40,374 nucleotides of DNA from Candidatus Omnitrophota bacterium (GTDB lineage: Bacteria > Omnitrophota > Gorgyraeia > Gorgyraeales > Gorgyraeaceae): the NCBI GenBank assembly GCA_018819285.1, contig JAHJQM010000057.1, positions 1 to 40,374 of the forward strand. Direction: 5' to 3'. The notes below the pieces were generated by a model. That model had not been told where the DNA came from and did no database searches. It saw only the letters and a list, made by a program, of their open reading frames with translations. Shown one piece after another: positions 1-7,801 of the stretch (position 1 is the first letter of the stretch; every line of letters starts with the position of its first letter). The translations under genes and the position numbers were made by a program.

Positions 1-111
1 AAAAGGATAGAAAGCTGGATGAATGACTATCCTCGTAAGATACTGGGTTACAAGACACCAAACGAGTTGGTTTTAAATATTACAAATAACAGGTCAGGGG
101 TTTTGAATTGA
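1..111 (+). mobile_element. IS30-type transposase, C-terminal end (partial)
   Basis: An open frame enters from the left edge and ends at TGA 109-111, giving 36 residues. It contains WMNDYPRKILGYKTPNELV, which matches the C-terminal signature of IS30-family transposases (NxxPRKxLGxxTPxE) in the DDE integrase fold. The catalytic residues lie off the window. The element's right terminal inverted repeat should lie just past the stop, about 112-140, but it cannot be delimited without the left end. The element appears to have inserted into the start of the next gene. Family assignment rests on this short motif only. Confidence 0.7.
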
Positions 112-124
112 AAATTTTCGCAAT

Positions 125-451
125 ATGAGTTACAATTCACCTTATAAAATAATAGAAAAAAATTATAAGACAAAGCTTGGCGAAATAGATATAATAGCTG
201 ATTACAAAGGTTGCGTCTGTTTCGTAGAGGTCAGGGCTAGAAATAATCAGGTGTTTGGTTTGCCTGAGGAAACGATATTAAAAAAGAAACAGCTGCAGGT
301 TTCAAAGACAGCTTTGGCGTATATCAAGCAATATAGATTAGAAGATAAATCTTGCAGATTTGATGTTGTTAGCATCAGGGGCGTTGATAGCCCTGATCCA
401 GAGATTAAGCTGATTAAGAATGCGTTTGATCTGGATGATAGATGGAGATAA
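125..451 (+). CDS. YraN/UPF0102 family nuclease-like protein, N-terminally shortened
   Basis: The 108-residue product carries the YraN core: NYKTKLGEIDII at residues 14-25 and FVEVRARN at about residues 33-40, a restriction-endonuclease-like E-x-D...E-x-R/K arrangement. Family members are usually about 115-130 residues and begin with a GxxGExxAxxYL helix before the conserved NYR motif. That helix is absent here. The same frame is closed by a stop at 104-106, so it cannot extend into the transposase. The likely explanation is that the IS30-type element removed the first 20 or so codons and the ATG at 125 is a fortuitous start with no clear Shine-Dalgarno. It may be a pseudogene. YraN function is poorly defined; a role in DNA processing is usually assumed. 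Confidence 0.75.
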   Translation: MSYNSPYKIIEKNYKTKLGEIDIIADYKGCVCFVEVRARNNQVFGLPEETILKKKQLQVSKTALAYIKQYRLEDKSCRFDVVSIRGVDSPDPEIKLIKNAFDLDDRWR

Positions 452-482
452 TTATATTGAGTCAGGCTCAAAGGAGATAAAA

Positions 483-2192
483 ATGAAAAGCATACCAAGC
501 GATTTGGATATAGCCCAGGCAGCAAAACTTAAACCTATTGTTGAGATTGCAAAAAAAATAGGTATAGAAGAAGATGAATTGGAGTTGTACGGAAAATATA
601 AAGCCAAAATTTCTCTTTCTATACTTGACCGTCTAAAAGATAAGCCTTTTGGAAAATACATAGACGTGACAGCTATAACGCCTACGCCCTTAGGAGAAGG
701 AAAGACAGTTACCACTATTGGCTTAAGTCTGGGGTTAAATAAGCTAGGGAAAAAAGTAATAACCACATTACGCCAGCCTTCAATGGGGCCTGTATTCGGA
801 ATAAAAGGCGGAGCTGCTGGAGGAGGTTATTCCCAGGTCCTGCCAATGGAAGATATTAATCTTCATTTTACAGGCGATATTCACGCTGTAGGCGCGGCAA
901 ATAATCTCCTGGCGGCATTTATTGATAATAGTATTGTCAAAGGTAATAAGCTTAATATAAATCCAGAGACTATTATTACGCGCAGAGTAGTGGATATAAG
1001 CGACAGGGCCTTGCGGCAGATAAAAACTGGGCTGGGCGGAGAGGAAAACGGAATCCCTCGAGACACAGGTTTTGATATAACAGTTGCAAGCGAAGTAATG
1101 GCGATACTTGCGCTTTCAAAAGACCTTTTTGATTTAAGAAACCGTTTAGGAAAAATAATAGCAGCCTTTACTCACGATGGCTTGCCAGTTACAGCGGAGG
1201 ACTTGAAATGCGCAGGCGCTATGGCAGTCCTTTTAAAGGATGCTATTAAGCCTAACCTTGTTCAGACTACAGAAAACACCCCATGTATCATGCATGCAGG
1301 GCCTTTTGCGAATATAGCGCACGGCAACAATTCAATATTGGCTGATATAATAGCATTAAAGTTGTCAGATTATGTAGTGACAGAGAGTGGTTTTGGGGCA
1401 GACTGCGGCGCAGAAAAATTTATGGATATAAAATGCCGTGTACCAGGCCTTAAGCCACCAGATGCCGTGGTGATAGTATGTACTGTTCGGGCTCTTAAGA
1501 TGCATGGAGGAGCATTCAAAGCAGTGCCAGGCAAAAAGATAAATGAGGAAGCTTTAAAGAGAGAAGATGTGGATGCTCTTAAAAAAGGCGTCAGTAACCT
1601 TGAAAAACATATTGAGAACATGAAATCATTCGGCGTGCCAGTAGTAGTTGCGATAAATAGATTTTTATATGATACAGATAGGGAAATTGCTGCGATAAAA
1701 GAAGTAGCTGTAAAAGCAGGAGCAGAAGATGCTATTTTGAGCGAGGTATGGGAAAAAGGCGGCGAAGGCGGAGTGGATTTAGCTCAAGCTGTAATAAAGA
1801 TGTGCGAGAAAAAATCAAACTTCAGGTATCTGTACCCTCTGGATATGCCGATCAAAGAAAAGATAGAGCTGATAGCAAAAAATATTTATGGAGCAAAAGA
1901 CGTAAGCTATGCGCCGGAAGCTGAAAGAAAGATAGATTGTTACACAAAATTGGGATATGATAAATTACCGATATGTATGGCAAAGACTCACTTATCGCTT
2001 TCACATGACCCTGAGCTTAAGGCGAGACCCAGGGATTTTACTTTGCCTATAAAAGATGTAAGGATTTCAGCAGGCGCAGGATTTTTATATCCATTATGTG
2101 GTGAGATGCGCACAATGCCAGGCTTACCATCTGTGCCAGCAGGCACTAAAGTGGATATTGATAAAGATGGAAAGGTGCTAGGGCTATTTTAA
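483..2192 (+). CDS. fhs: Formate-tetrahydrofolate ligase (10-formyl-THF synthetase)
   Basis: This enzyme activates formate with ATP and THF to 10-formyl-THF, the entry of the methyl branch of the Wood-Ljungdahl pathway. The ATP loop TPLGEGKTVTTIGL and the segment RQPSMGPVFGIKGGAAGGGY are hallmark motifs. With the start at 483 the product is 569 residues, close to the usual 555 or so. I chose ATG 483 over an in-frame upstream start because AAGGAGA at about 471-477 is well placed and the family N-terminus (IAQAAKLKPI) follows directly. It opens the cluster fhs-fchA-folD-metF-cooC-cooS; its stop overlaps the next start by one base. The family works in the cytoplasm, normally as a tetramer. No formate dehydrogenase gene is nearby, so the formate source is outside this window. 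Confidence 0.97.
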   Translation: MKSIPSDLDIAQAAKLKPIVEIAKKIGIEEDELELYGKYKAKISLSILDRLKDKPFGKYIDVTAITPTPLGEGKTVTTIGLSLGLNKLGKKVITTLRQPSMGPVFGIKGGAAGGGYSQVLPMEDINLHFTGDIHAVGAANNLLAAFIDNSIVKGNKLNINPETIITRRVVDISDRALRQIKTGLGGEENGIPRDTGFDITVASEVMAILALSKDLFDLRNRLGKIIAAFTHDGLPVTAEDLKCAGAMAVLLKDAIKPNLVQTTENTPCIMHAGPFANIAHGNNSILADIIALKLSDYVVTESGFGADCGAEKFMDIKCRVPGLKPPDAVVIVCTVRALKMHGGAFKAVPGKKINEEALKREDVDALKKGVSNLEKHIENMKSFGVPVVVAINRFLYDTDREIAAIKEVAVKAGAEDAILSEVWEKGGEGGVDLAQAVIKMCEKKSNFRYLYPLDMPIKEKIELIAKNIYGAKDVSYAPEAERKIDCYTKLGYDKLPICMAKTHLSLSHDPELKARPRDFTLPIKDVRISAGAGFLYPLCGEMRTMPGLPSVPAGTKVDIDKDGKVLGLF

Positions 2193-2791
2193 TGTATATC
2201 AACGAGCCTTTAAAAAAATATATAGATGAACTTGCTGCCAGGCAGCCTACGCCAGGCGGAGGAAGCGCAGCCAGCTTGACTGGTGCTTTAGGCGTAGCGC
2301 TATTAGAAATGGTGTGTAATTTTACCATTGGGAATAAAAAGTATAAAGATATAGAAGAAGTTGTCGTAGCTCATTTAGGCGTTCTGAAAAAAATAAGAGA
2401 AGAATTTATGGCGTTAATAGACGAGGATGTAAAGGTATATGGCAGCATATGCAGCGCATTTAAAACAAAAGATGAAAAAATTATTGATAAAGCGTTAAAA
2501 GACGGGTATTATATTTCTTTAAAAATATGCAAACTTTCAAAATCAGGAATTGATGTTGCGTTGGTTTTGGCCAGCAAATCAAACATTAATCTAATAACAG
2601 ATGTCGGTTGCGGCGCAGAGCTTTTAAAAGCCAGTTTTAATTCAGGTGTATTAAATTCTGAAATAAATCTTAAAGGGATAAAAGATATTTCTTTTGCAGA
2701 AAGAGAGCGCTCAGTGATTAACAATATGAAGAATGACATAGAGGACCTTTATGAAATGGTAATTTCTAAGGCAAGCGAAAGGATGGCGTAG
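2192..2791 (+). CDS. fchA: Methenyl-THF cyclohydrolase, FTCD cyclodeaminase family
   Basis: A 199-residue protein of the formiminotransferase-cyclodeaminase C-terminal (FTCD_C) family. The N-terminal motif RQPTPGGGSAASLTGALG and the following MVCNF segment are typical. In acetogens the FchA branch hydrolyses methenyl-THF and makes 10-formyl-THF, or runs the reverse in the reductive direction. Its ATG shares one base with the fhs stop codon, so the two are translationally coupled, and folD follows after 2 bases. A dedicated cyclohydrolase would be redundant if FolD were bifunctional, but the adjacent FolD lacks the cyclohydrolase lysine, so FchA is probably the only cyclohydrolase of this pathway. 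The rest of the protein is mostly helical, as in the family. Confidence 0.9.
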   Translation: MYINEPLKKYIDELAARQPTPGGGSAASLTGALGVALLEMVCNFTIGNKKYKDIEEVVVAHLGVLKKIREEFMALIDEDVKVYGSICSAFKTKDEKIIDKALKDGYYISLKICKLSKSGIDVALVLASKSNINLITDVGCGAELLKASFNSGVLNSEINLKGIKDISFAERERSVINNMKNDIEDLYEMVISKASERMA

Positions 2792-2793
2792 AC

Positions 2794-3663
2794 ATGTCTG
2801 TACAGTTATTGGAAGGTAAAAGCGTTGCTTTGAAGATAAAAGAAAATATAAAACTGGAAATAGAATCTTTGAAAAATAAATATAGCGCTCAGCCTAAGCT
2901 TGTCAGCATACAAGTAGGGGAAAATTCTGCCTCAGAGATGTATATAAAGTCGCAGGAGAAAACTGCTAGGGAATTAGGCGTAGATTATGAGCTTAGGAAA
3001 TTAGACGGGAAAATAACGCAAAATGATCTGGTGAAAGCAATAGGTAATCTTAATAATGACAAAGCTGTGCACGGCATCATAGTACAGATGCCTCTTCCTC
3101 AAACTATAGATGCAAAATTAATTTCAAGATTTATATCTCCTCTAAAAGACATAGAAGCAATGCATCCGCAGAATATGGGAGAGATTGTTTTCGGGACGGC
3201 AAAGATTTTACCTTGCACAGCAGCTGCCTGCATGGAGCTCTTAAATTCAGTGCCCGGCCTTGAATTGTATGGAAAAGAGGTTGTTATTGTAGGACATAGC
3301 GAGATTGTGGGAAAACCGTTAGCTTTATTGCTATTGAATAAATTTGCAACGGTGACTATTTGCCATATAGCTACAGGCCAGAGAGGGACCCTTCCTGAGT
3401 TTGTAAAAAAGGCAGAGATCTTGATAGTTGCTGTCGGAAAAGCCGCTCTCATAAAAGGCGAGTGGATAAAAGAAGGCGCGATTGTAATAGATGTGGGCAT
3501 TAATCGCGTGGAAGGCAAGATTGTAGGTGATGTAGAATTTGATAAAGCAGCTGAAAAGGCGTCATATATTACGCCTGTTCCTGGCGGCGTAGGGCCATTG
3601 ACAGTAACGATTTTAATGCGGAACGTAGTCGAAGCATTTAAACAGCAGATATCCTCAAATTAG
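2794..3663 (+). CDS. folD: Methylene-THF dehydrogenase FolD, probably dehydrogenase-only
   Basis: A 289-residue FolD homologue with the family motifs VQMPLP at 97-102, GHSEIVGKPLA in the nucleotide-binding half, DVGINR, and PVPGGVGPLT near the C-terminus. It interconverts methylene-THF and methenyl-THF with a pyridine nucleotide. The catalytic region is altered. The conserved Y-x-x-x-K that gives bifunctional enzymes their cyclohydrolase lysine reads Y50-I-K-S-Q54, and the conserved aspartate of DVDG is Glu121 within KDIEAMHP; Gln98 is kept. E. coli numbering aligns without gaps here. From family knowledge, loss of that lysine removes cyclohydrolase but spares dehydrogenase activity, so this looks monofunctional and paired with the preceding FchA. 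Cofactor preference cannot be read from the sequence. Confidence 0.95.
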   Translation: MSVQLLEGKSVALKIKENIKLEIESLKNKYSAQPKLVSIQVGENSASEMYIKSQEKTARELGVDYELRKLDGKITQNDLVKAIGNLNNDKAVHGIIVQMPLPQTIDAKLISRFISPLKDIEAMHPQNMGEIVFGTAKILPCTAAACMELLNSVPGLELYGKEVVIVGHSEIVGKPLALLLLNKFATVTICHIATGQRGTLPEFVKKAEILIVAVGKAALIKGEWIKEGAIVIDVGINRVEGKIVGDVEFDKAAEKASYITPVPGGVGPLTVTILMRNVVEAFKQQISSN

Positions 3664-3669
3664 CATAAT

Positions 3670-3704
3670 AAGTTGACACTCTGACAATGTTAGAGTGTCA
3701 ACTT
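3670..3704. repeat. 35-bp palindromic repeat, copy 1
   Basis: Arms of 13 bases (AAGTTGACACTCT and its complement) flank a 9-base centre that pairs further (one G-T wobble), leaving a three-base AAT loop. It is identical to the copy at 4588-4622, so the two bracket metF. It ends 10 bases before the metF ATG and covers the usual position of an upstream translation enhancer. No U-run follows, so it is not a classical terminator. It looks like a REP-type dispersed palindrome. Confidence 0.9.
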
Positions 3705-3714
3705 TGGTGAGTTT

Positions 3715-4581
3715 ATGGCACTTTGCGACAAGATAAAAACTGGAAAATTTATAGTTACATCTGAGATAGCTCCGCCAAAAGGCACTGAGGTTGAGGAGAT
3801 TTTGAAAGACGCGGAGCTTGTAAAAGGCAGGGTGGATGCTATAAATGTTACGGATTTGCAAAGCTCTGTTATGCGTACAGGATCTCTGGCAATATGCAAG
3901 CTTTTGATAGAGCGCGGCTTGGAGCCAGTATTTCAGATTACCTGCAGGGACAGAAACAGATTGGCGCTTCAATCAGACCTTTTATCAGCAGCTGTTTTTG
4001 GCGTACAGAATGTGCTTGCTCTTACAGGAGACCATCCTTCACTGGGAGATCATCCTGGCGCGAAGCCTGTTTTCGATTTGGATTCAATGCAGTTACTTGG
4101 GGCTATAAGAGAATTGCAATCAGGGAAAGATATGGCTGGCAAAGAATTAAAAGGAAGTCCTAAATTTTGCGTAGGAGCGGTAGTAAATCCCGGCGCAGAC
4201 CCTATAGAGCCTGAAATTATTAAAATGGAGAAAAAAATAGATTCAGGCGCTCAGTTTTTTCAGACCCAGGCTATCTATGAGATGCATCTTTTTGAGAAAT
4301 TTTTGAAAGCGTCCTCTCATTTAAAAACAACCATTATAGCTGGCATAGTGCTTTTGAAATCAGCCGGCATGGCTAGATATATGAATAAAAATGTGGCAGG
4401 GGTATTTGTGCCTGAAGATCTGATACAGGAAATGGAACAGGCAAAGGATAAGAGCGCAAAATCAATAGAGATAGCAGCAAGGCTTATAAGAGAGCTTAGG
4501 CCTATATGTCAGGGTGTGCATATAATGCCTATAGGTTGGGACAAAAAAGTTCCTTTAGTTCTAGATGCAGCTGGACTTTAA
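3715..4581 (+). CDS. metF: Methylenetetrahydrofolate reductase
   Basis: A 288-residue MTHFR of the short acetogen type. It reduces 5,10-methylene-THF to 5-methyl-THF, the last THF-bound step of the methyl branch, using FAD in a TIM barrel. Visible landmarks are TSEIAPPKG at about residues 15-23 (substrate glutamate region), ITCRDRNR at about 77-84, LALTGDHPS at about 101-109 and the C-terminal GVHIMPIGW. The enzyme of acetogens such as Moorella works with a MetV iron-sulfur partner, but the next gene is cooC and no metV is present here. The gene sits between two identical 35-bp palindromes, one ending 10 bases before its ATG and one starting 6 bases after its stop. Its Shine-Dalgarno is weak (GGTGAG at 3705-3710). 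Confidence 0.94.
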   Translation: MALCDKIKTGKFIVTSEIAPPKGTEVEEILKDAELVKGRVDAINVTDLQSSVMRTGSLAICKLLIERGLEPVFQITCRDRNRLALQSDLLSAAVFGVQNVLALTGDHPSLGDHPGAKPVFDLDSMQLLGAIRELQSGKDMAGKELKGSPKFCVGAVVNPGADPIEPEIIKMEKKIDSGAQFFQTQAIYEMHLFEKFLKASSHLKTTIIAGIVLLKSAGMARYMNKNVAGVFVPEDLIQEMEQAKDKSAKSIEIAARLIRELRPICQGVHIMPIGWDKKVPLVLDAAGL

Positions 4582-4587
4582 ATATGT

Positions 4588-4622
4588 AAGTTGACACTCT
4601 GACAATGTTAGAGTGTCAACTT
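4588..4622. repeat. 35-bp palindromic repeat, copy 2
   Basis: Base-for-base identical to 3670-3704. It starts 6 bases after the metF stop and ends 7 bases before the cooC ATG, so the initiation region of cooC is partly formed by the repeat. No good Shine-Dalgarno is visible (TTAGGCAAT). A folded hairpin here could affect cooC translation or mark an mRNA processing point, but that is inference. Confidence 0.9.
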
Positions 4623-4629
4623 AGGCAAT

Positions 4630-5370
4630 ATGAAAATCGCTATCACTGGAAAAGGCGGAGTAGGTAAGACTTCTGTAGCAGCTGGGCTTGTCATGCTCTT
4701 TAAAAATAAAGGTAAAAAGGTAATTGCAATAGATGCTGATCCTGACGCAAATCTCGCAACTACGCTTGGGTTTTTAGGTCCAGAAAGGCCTGAGCCTATA
4801 TCTGAACTTAAAAAACTGATCCTGGAGCGGACAGGCGAGGTAGGAGCTTTTTTTAAATTAAACCCAAAGGTAGATGATATACCTGATAAATTTTCCGCCA
4901 AGCGCGATAATGTGACCCTGATAGAAATGGGCACTGTTAAAAAAGGCGGAGCAGGTTGTGTCTGCCCTGAAAGCGCATTTTTAAAAGCGTTATTGAGCCA
5001 TATATTTTTAAACAGAGATGAGGTTGTAATAGTTGATATGGAGGCAGGCATAGAGCACATGGGAAGAGGTACTGCTCAGTCCGTTGAAAATTTTTTAATA
5101 GTTGTAGAGCCGAATAGCACATCAGTTGATACAGCTGGAAAAATAAAACAGCTTGCTGAAGGACTTGGCATAAAAGATATTTCAGTCATAGTAAACAAGG
5201 TCAGGTCAAAAGAAGATAAAGATTTTATAAAGAAAAATTTAAAAGGCATCAATATTCAGGGATATATAGACTTTGACGAATTGGTTTTAAGTTCAAGAGG
5301 CTTAATGCCTGAAAAATCTAAATTTATGAGACAATTAGAGGAGGCTTTTAATGGCAAAACCAACAGGTAA
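4630..5370 (+). CDS. cooC: CO dehydrogenase nickel-insertion ATPase CooC
   Basis: A 246-residue MinD/ParA-like ATPase. It has a deviant Walker A with the signature lysine, GKGGVGKT at 7-14; the DADPDANL switch at 35-42; and the nickel-binding pair C110-V-C112, the hallmark of CooC/AcsF proteins that mature the Ni-Fe-S cluster of CO dehydrogenase by dimerising around one metal. The MEAGIEHMGRG segment is also typical. The gene ends 20 bases inside cooS, so the maturase and its client are translationally coupled. It is preceded by a 35-bp palindrome rather than a clear ribosome site. A second CooC-type gene occurs at 34605, suggesting separate maturases for CooS and AcsB, although which serves which cannot be decided here. 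Confidence 0.95.
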   Translation: MKIAITGKGGVGKTSVAAGLVMLFKNKGKKVIAIDADPDANLATTLGFLGPERPEPISELKKLILERTGEVGAFFKLNPKVDDIPDKFSAKRDNVTLIEMGTVKKGGAGCVCPESAFLKALLSHIFLNRDEVVIVDMEAGIEHMGRGTAQSVENFLIVVEPNSTSVDTAGKIKQLAEGLGIKDISVIVNKVRSKEDKDFIKKNLKGINIQGYIDFDELVLSSRGLMPEKSKFMRQLEEAFNGKTNR

Positions 5371-7255
5371 TCCAATTAATGATGAATTATTAAAGATTGC
5401 CGCTCAAAATAATATTTCTACAATATGGGACCGTTTTATGGAGCAGGAGCCTCATTGCGGATTCGGAACGCTCGGGGTCTGCTGTAAGATCTGTAATCTT
5501 GGCCCATGTAGAATTGACCCATTTGGGGAAGGCGCTCAGAAAGGCGCATGTGGCGCAGATAGCGATACTATAAGCTCTAGAAATTTAGCTCGTAACGCTG
5601 CAGCAGGAGCAGCGTGCCATTCTGATCATGGCCGTACTATGGCGAAGACGCTTCTTGATGTGGGTAAGGGGATAATAAAAGATTATTCAATAAAAGACCC
5701 TGCGAAATTAAAGAGGCTTGCTAGTGAGTTTTGCATAAAAATAGAAGATAAAAGCGATTTAAAAATAGCAGAAGAGCTCGGAGAAGCTATTCTAAAAGAA
5801 TATGGCCAGCAGGAAGGAGAATTAACGCTGACGAAGAGAGCCCCTAAGAAGCAACAGGAGAACTGGAAAAAAACAAACGTTAACCCCAGAGGCATTGATA
5901 TAGAGGTTGTGCAGGCATTTTCCAGGACGCACATCGGATGCGATAATGAATATAAGCATGTCTTAGAAGCTGCTATAAGAGCTTCTCTTGTAGATGGCTG
6001 GGGCGGTTCTATGATAGCTACCGAGCTAAGCGATATCTTATTTGGTTCTCCAGAGCCTATACGAGCAGAAGTAAATTTAGGCGTATTGAAAGAGGATGAG
6101 GTTAATATTCTTTTGCATGGCCATGAGCCGCTTCTTTCCGATATTATAGTGACAGCTAGCCAGGATAAAGAACTGGTGGAACTTGCAAAAAAATACGGGG
6201 CAAAAGGCATAAACCTTTCAGGCATATGCTGCACTGCAGCAGAAGTGCTTATGAGGCATGGCGTGCCTATGGCTGGAAATTTCCTGCAGCAGGAATTGGC
6301 CATAATTACAGGGGCTGTCGAAGCAATGATAGTGGATATTCAATGTATTATGCCCAGCCTGTCGGAAGTCGCAAAATCATTTCACACAAAACTTATCTCT
6401 ACTTCTCCTAAAGCAAAATTTGTTGGCATGGAGCATATAGAATTCCATGAAAAGGACGCTTTGGCTATAGCAAAAAAGATTTTAAGAATCGCTATTGAGA
6501 ATTATAAAAACAGAGATCGCTCAAAAGTCAATATACCAAAGGAAAAAATGACGCTTGTAGCTGGTTTTACAATGGAGAATGTTTTTTATAATCTTGGTGG
6601 AAGTTTCAGGCCGTCTTACAGGCCTTTAAATGACGCGATTATAAGCGGAAGAATAAGAGGCGTGGCTGGCGTAGTAGGATGTGATAACCCAAAAAATGAG
6701 TCAGGTCTGTGCCACGCAGATATGGTAAAGGAGCTTATAAAAAATGATGTTCTGGTTGTGCAAACAGGATGTTCGGGGAGCGCATGCGCGAAAGCAGGCC
6801 TTTTAACTCCAGAAGCTGCATTCAGGTTTGCAGGAGATGGTTTAAAGGAAATATGCGAGACAGTGGGGATACCGCCAGTTTTACATACTGGATCTTGCGT
6901 TGATAATACCAGGATTTTAACTGCCTGCTGCGAGATGGTAAAAGAAGGTGGGATTGGGAATAGCATCGATGAGCTTCCGGTTGCAGGAGCTGCTCCTGAG
7001 TGGATGTCTGAAAAGGCAATTGCAATAGGTTGGTATTTTGTAGCATCAGGGATATTCGTGGTGTTGGGCACGCCATTAAGAGTGTTGGGAAGCAAAAATG
7101 TTACAAATTATATCTGTAATGAAATTGAGCAGCTATACGGCGGCAAATGGGCATTTGAAAGCGATCCGATAAAAGCAGCTCATTTAATGATAGGGCATAT
7201 TGACAAGAAGCGAGAAGCGCTAAAGCTTAAGCCGTTGATATATGCTAAAGTATAA
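5351..7255 (+). CDS. cooS: Ni-containing carbon monoxide dehydrogenase catalytic subunit
   Basis: A 634-residue CODH (AcsA/CooS family) that reduces CO2 to CO for acetyl-CoA synthase, or oxidises CO. N-terminal cysteines C36, C44, C45, C48, C53 and C67 fit the D and B iron-sulfur clusters. C-cluster ligand motifs are all present: LLHGHEPLLSDI (histidine), GICCTAAE, DIQCIMP, VVGCDNPK, TGCSGSACAKAG and TGSCVDNTR. The acid-base lysine region MSEKAIAIG is intact, so the enzyme looks active. The start overlaps cooC by 20 bases; a Shine-Dalgarno AGAGGAGG lies inside cooC just upstream. Followed by a CooF-like ferredoxin, a flavin oxidoreductase, acsB and acsC, it is best seen as the CODH of the CODH/ACS complex (symbol acsA also applies). 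Confidence 0.97.
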   Translation: MAKPTGNPINDELLKIAAQNNISTIWDRFMEQEPHCGFGTLGVCCKICNLGPCRIDPFGEGAQKGACGADSDTISSRNLARNAAAGAACHSDHGRTMAKTLLDVGKGIIKDYSIKDPAKLKRLASEFCIKIEDKSDLKIAEELGEAILKEYGQQEGELTLTKRAPKKQQENWKKTNVNPRGIDIEVVQAFSRTHIGCDNEYKHVLEAAIRASLVDGWGGSMIATELSDILFGSPEPIRAEVNLGVLKEDEVNILLHGHEPLLSDIIVTASQDKELVELAKKYGAKGINLSGICCTAAEVLMRHGVPMAGNFLQQELAIITGAVEAMIVDIQCIMPSLSEVAKSFHTKLISTSPKAKFVGMEHIEFHEKDALAIAKKILRIAIENYKNRDRSKVNIPKEKMTLVAGFTMENVFYNLGGSFRPSYRPLNDAIISGRIRGVAGVVGCDNPKNESGLCHADMVKELIKNDVLVVQTGCSGSACAKAGLLTPEAAFRFAGDGLKEICETVGIPPVLHTGSCVDNTRILTACCEMVKEGGIGNSIDELPVAGAAPEWMSEKAIAIGWYFVASGIFVVLGTPLRVLGSKNVTNYICNEIEQLYGGKWAFESDPIKAAHLMIGHIDKKREALKLKPLIYAKV

Positions 7256-7275
7256 ACTGGTAATGCGTTAATTCC

Positions 7276-7336
7276 TTAGCCAATTTACACCCGCTAAAGT
7301 TCTTTGGCGGGTGTAAATTCAAAGGTGCCTATGCAT
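7276..7336 (+). promoter_or_regulatory. Hairpin leader A, in front of CooF-like gene
   Basis: TTAGCC is followed by a 13-bp stem (7282-7294 with 7307-7319) that can extend to about 17 bp around a GTTC loop, then CAAAGGTG, a 3-base spacer and ATGCAT. The last ATG (7331) is the start codon of the ferredoxin gene and AAAGGTG is its Shine-Dalgarno. The same arrangement with different stem sequences recurs at 34553-34610 and 35359-35417. There is no U-run, so a translational or RNA-processing role is more likely than termination. Confidence 0.7.
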
Positions 7337-7801
7337 TTGAAAAAGATATATTGCGATATTAAAAAATGCCTTGGATGCGGAAGCTGCGAGATTGCGTGTG
7401 CAGTTGAACATTCTAAAGTCAAAGAGTTGAATAACGCAATTTCAGAAAGCCCTTTGCCCATTAAAAGACGCAAGGCGGAATTTATCGAAGAAGGCGTTTC
7501 TATATCTACAGGCTGCCACCACTGCGAAAACGCAGCGTGCGTGACAGCGTGCATGTCAGGCGCAATGTACAAGGATAAGAAAACAGACCTTACGCAGTGC
7601 GATAAAGATAAATGCGTAGGGTGCTGGATGTGCATAATGACCTGTCCTTTCGGAGCATTAACAAGACTGCGAGAGGAAAAGATAGTCTTAAAATGTGATC
7701 TTTGCCCTGACAGGGATAAGCCTGCTTGTGTAGAGGCGTGCCCTACAAGAGCACTGTCTTTAGGTACTTTCAAGGAGTTTAAAAAGTTATGCAATATGTA
7801 A
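7331..7801 (+). CDS. CooF-like 4Fe-4S ferredoxin of CO dehydrogenase
   Basis: A 156-residue polyferredoxin of the CooF/HycB type with four cysteine groups: CLGCGSCEIAC near residue 14, CHHCENAACVTAC in the middle, CVGCWMCIMTCPFGA, and CDLCPDRDKPACVEACPTRA. This fits four [4Fe-4S] clusters that wire CO dehydrogenase to a redox partner. I chose ATG 7331 over an in-frame TTG at 7304 because the latter lies inside a hairpin and AAAGGTG precedes 7331. The gene overlaps the following oxidoreductase by 13 bases. That order (cooS, cooF-like, FAD oxidoreductase) suggests electrons pass between CODH and a pyridine nucleotide. The symbol is left open because CooF-like proteins are diverse. Confidence 0.92.
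   Translation: MHLKKIYCDIKKCLGCGSCEIACAVEHSKVKELNNAISESPLPIKRRKAEFIEEGVSISTGCHHCENAACVTACMSGAMYKDKKTDLTQCDKDKCVGCWMCIMTCPFGALTRLREEKIVLKCDLCPDRDKPACVEACPTRALSLGTFKEFKKLCNM

Noticed and set aside
3099-3518. Minus-strand open frame of 139 codons inside folD
   Set aside because: Antisense to conserved FolD motifs, with no recognisable domain or ribosome site.
3670-3704. The 35-bp palindrome as a rho-independent terminator
   Set aside because: No U-run follows in any of the four copies, and the copies before metF and cooC sit inside what looks like one operon.
5683-6303. Long minus-strand open frame (206 codons) inside cooS
   Set aside because: It lies wholly antisense to a strongly conserved CODH gene, its product is low-complexity and serine-rich, and no ribosome site or promoter is visible. 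It is a shadow of codon use on the other strand.
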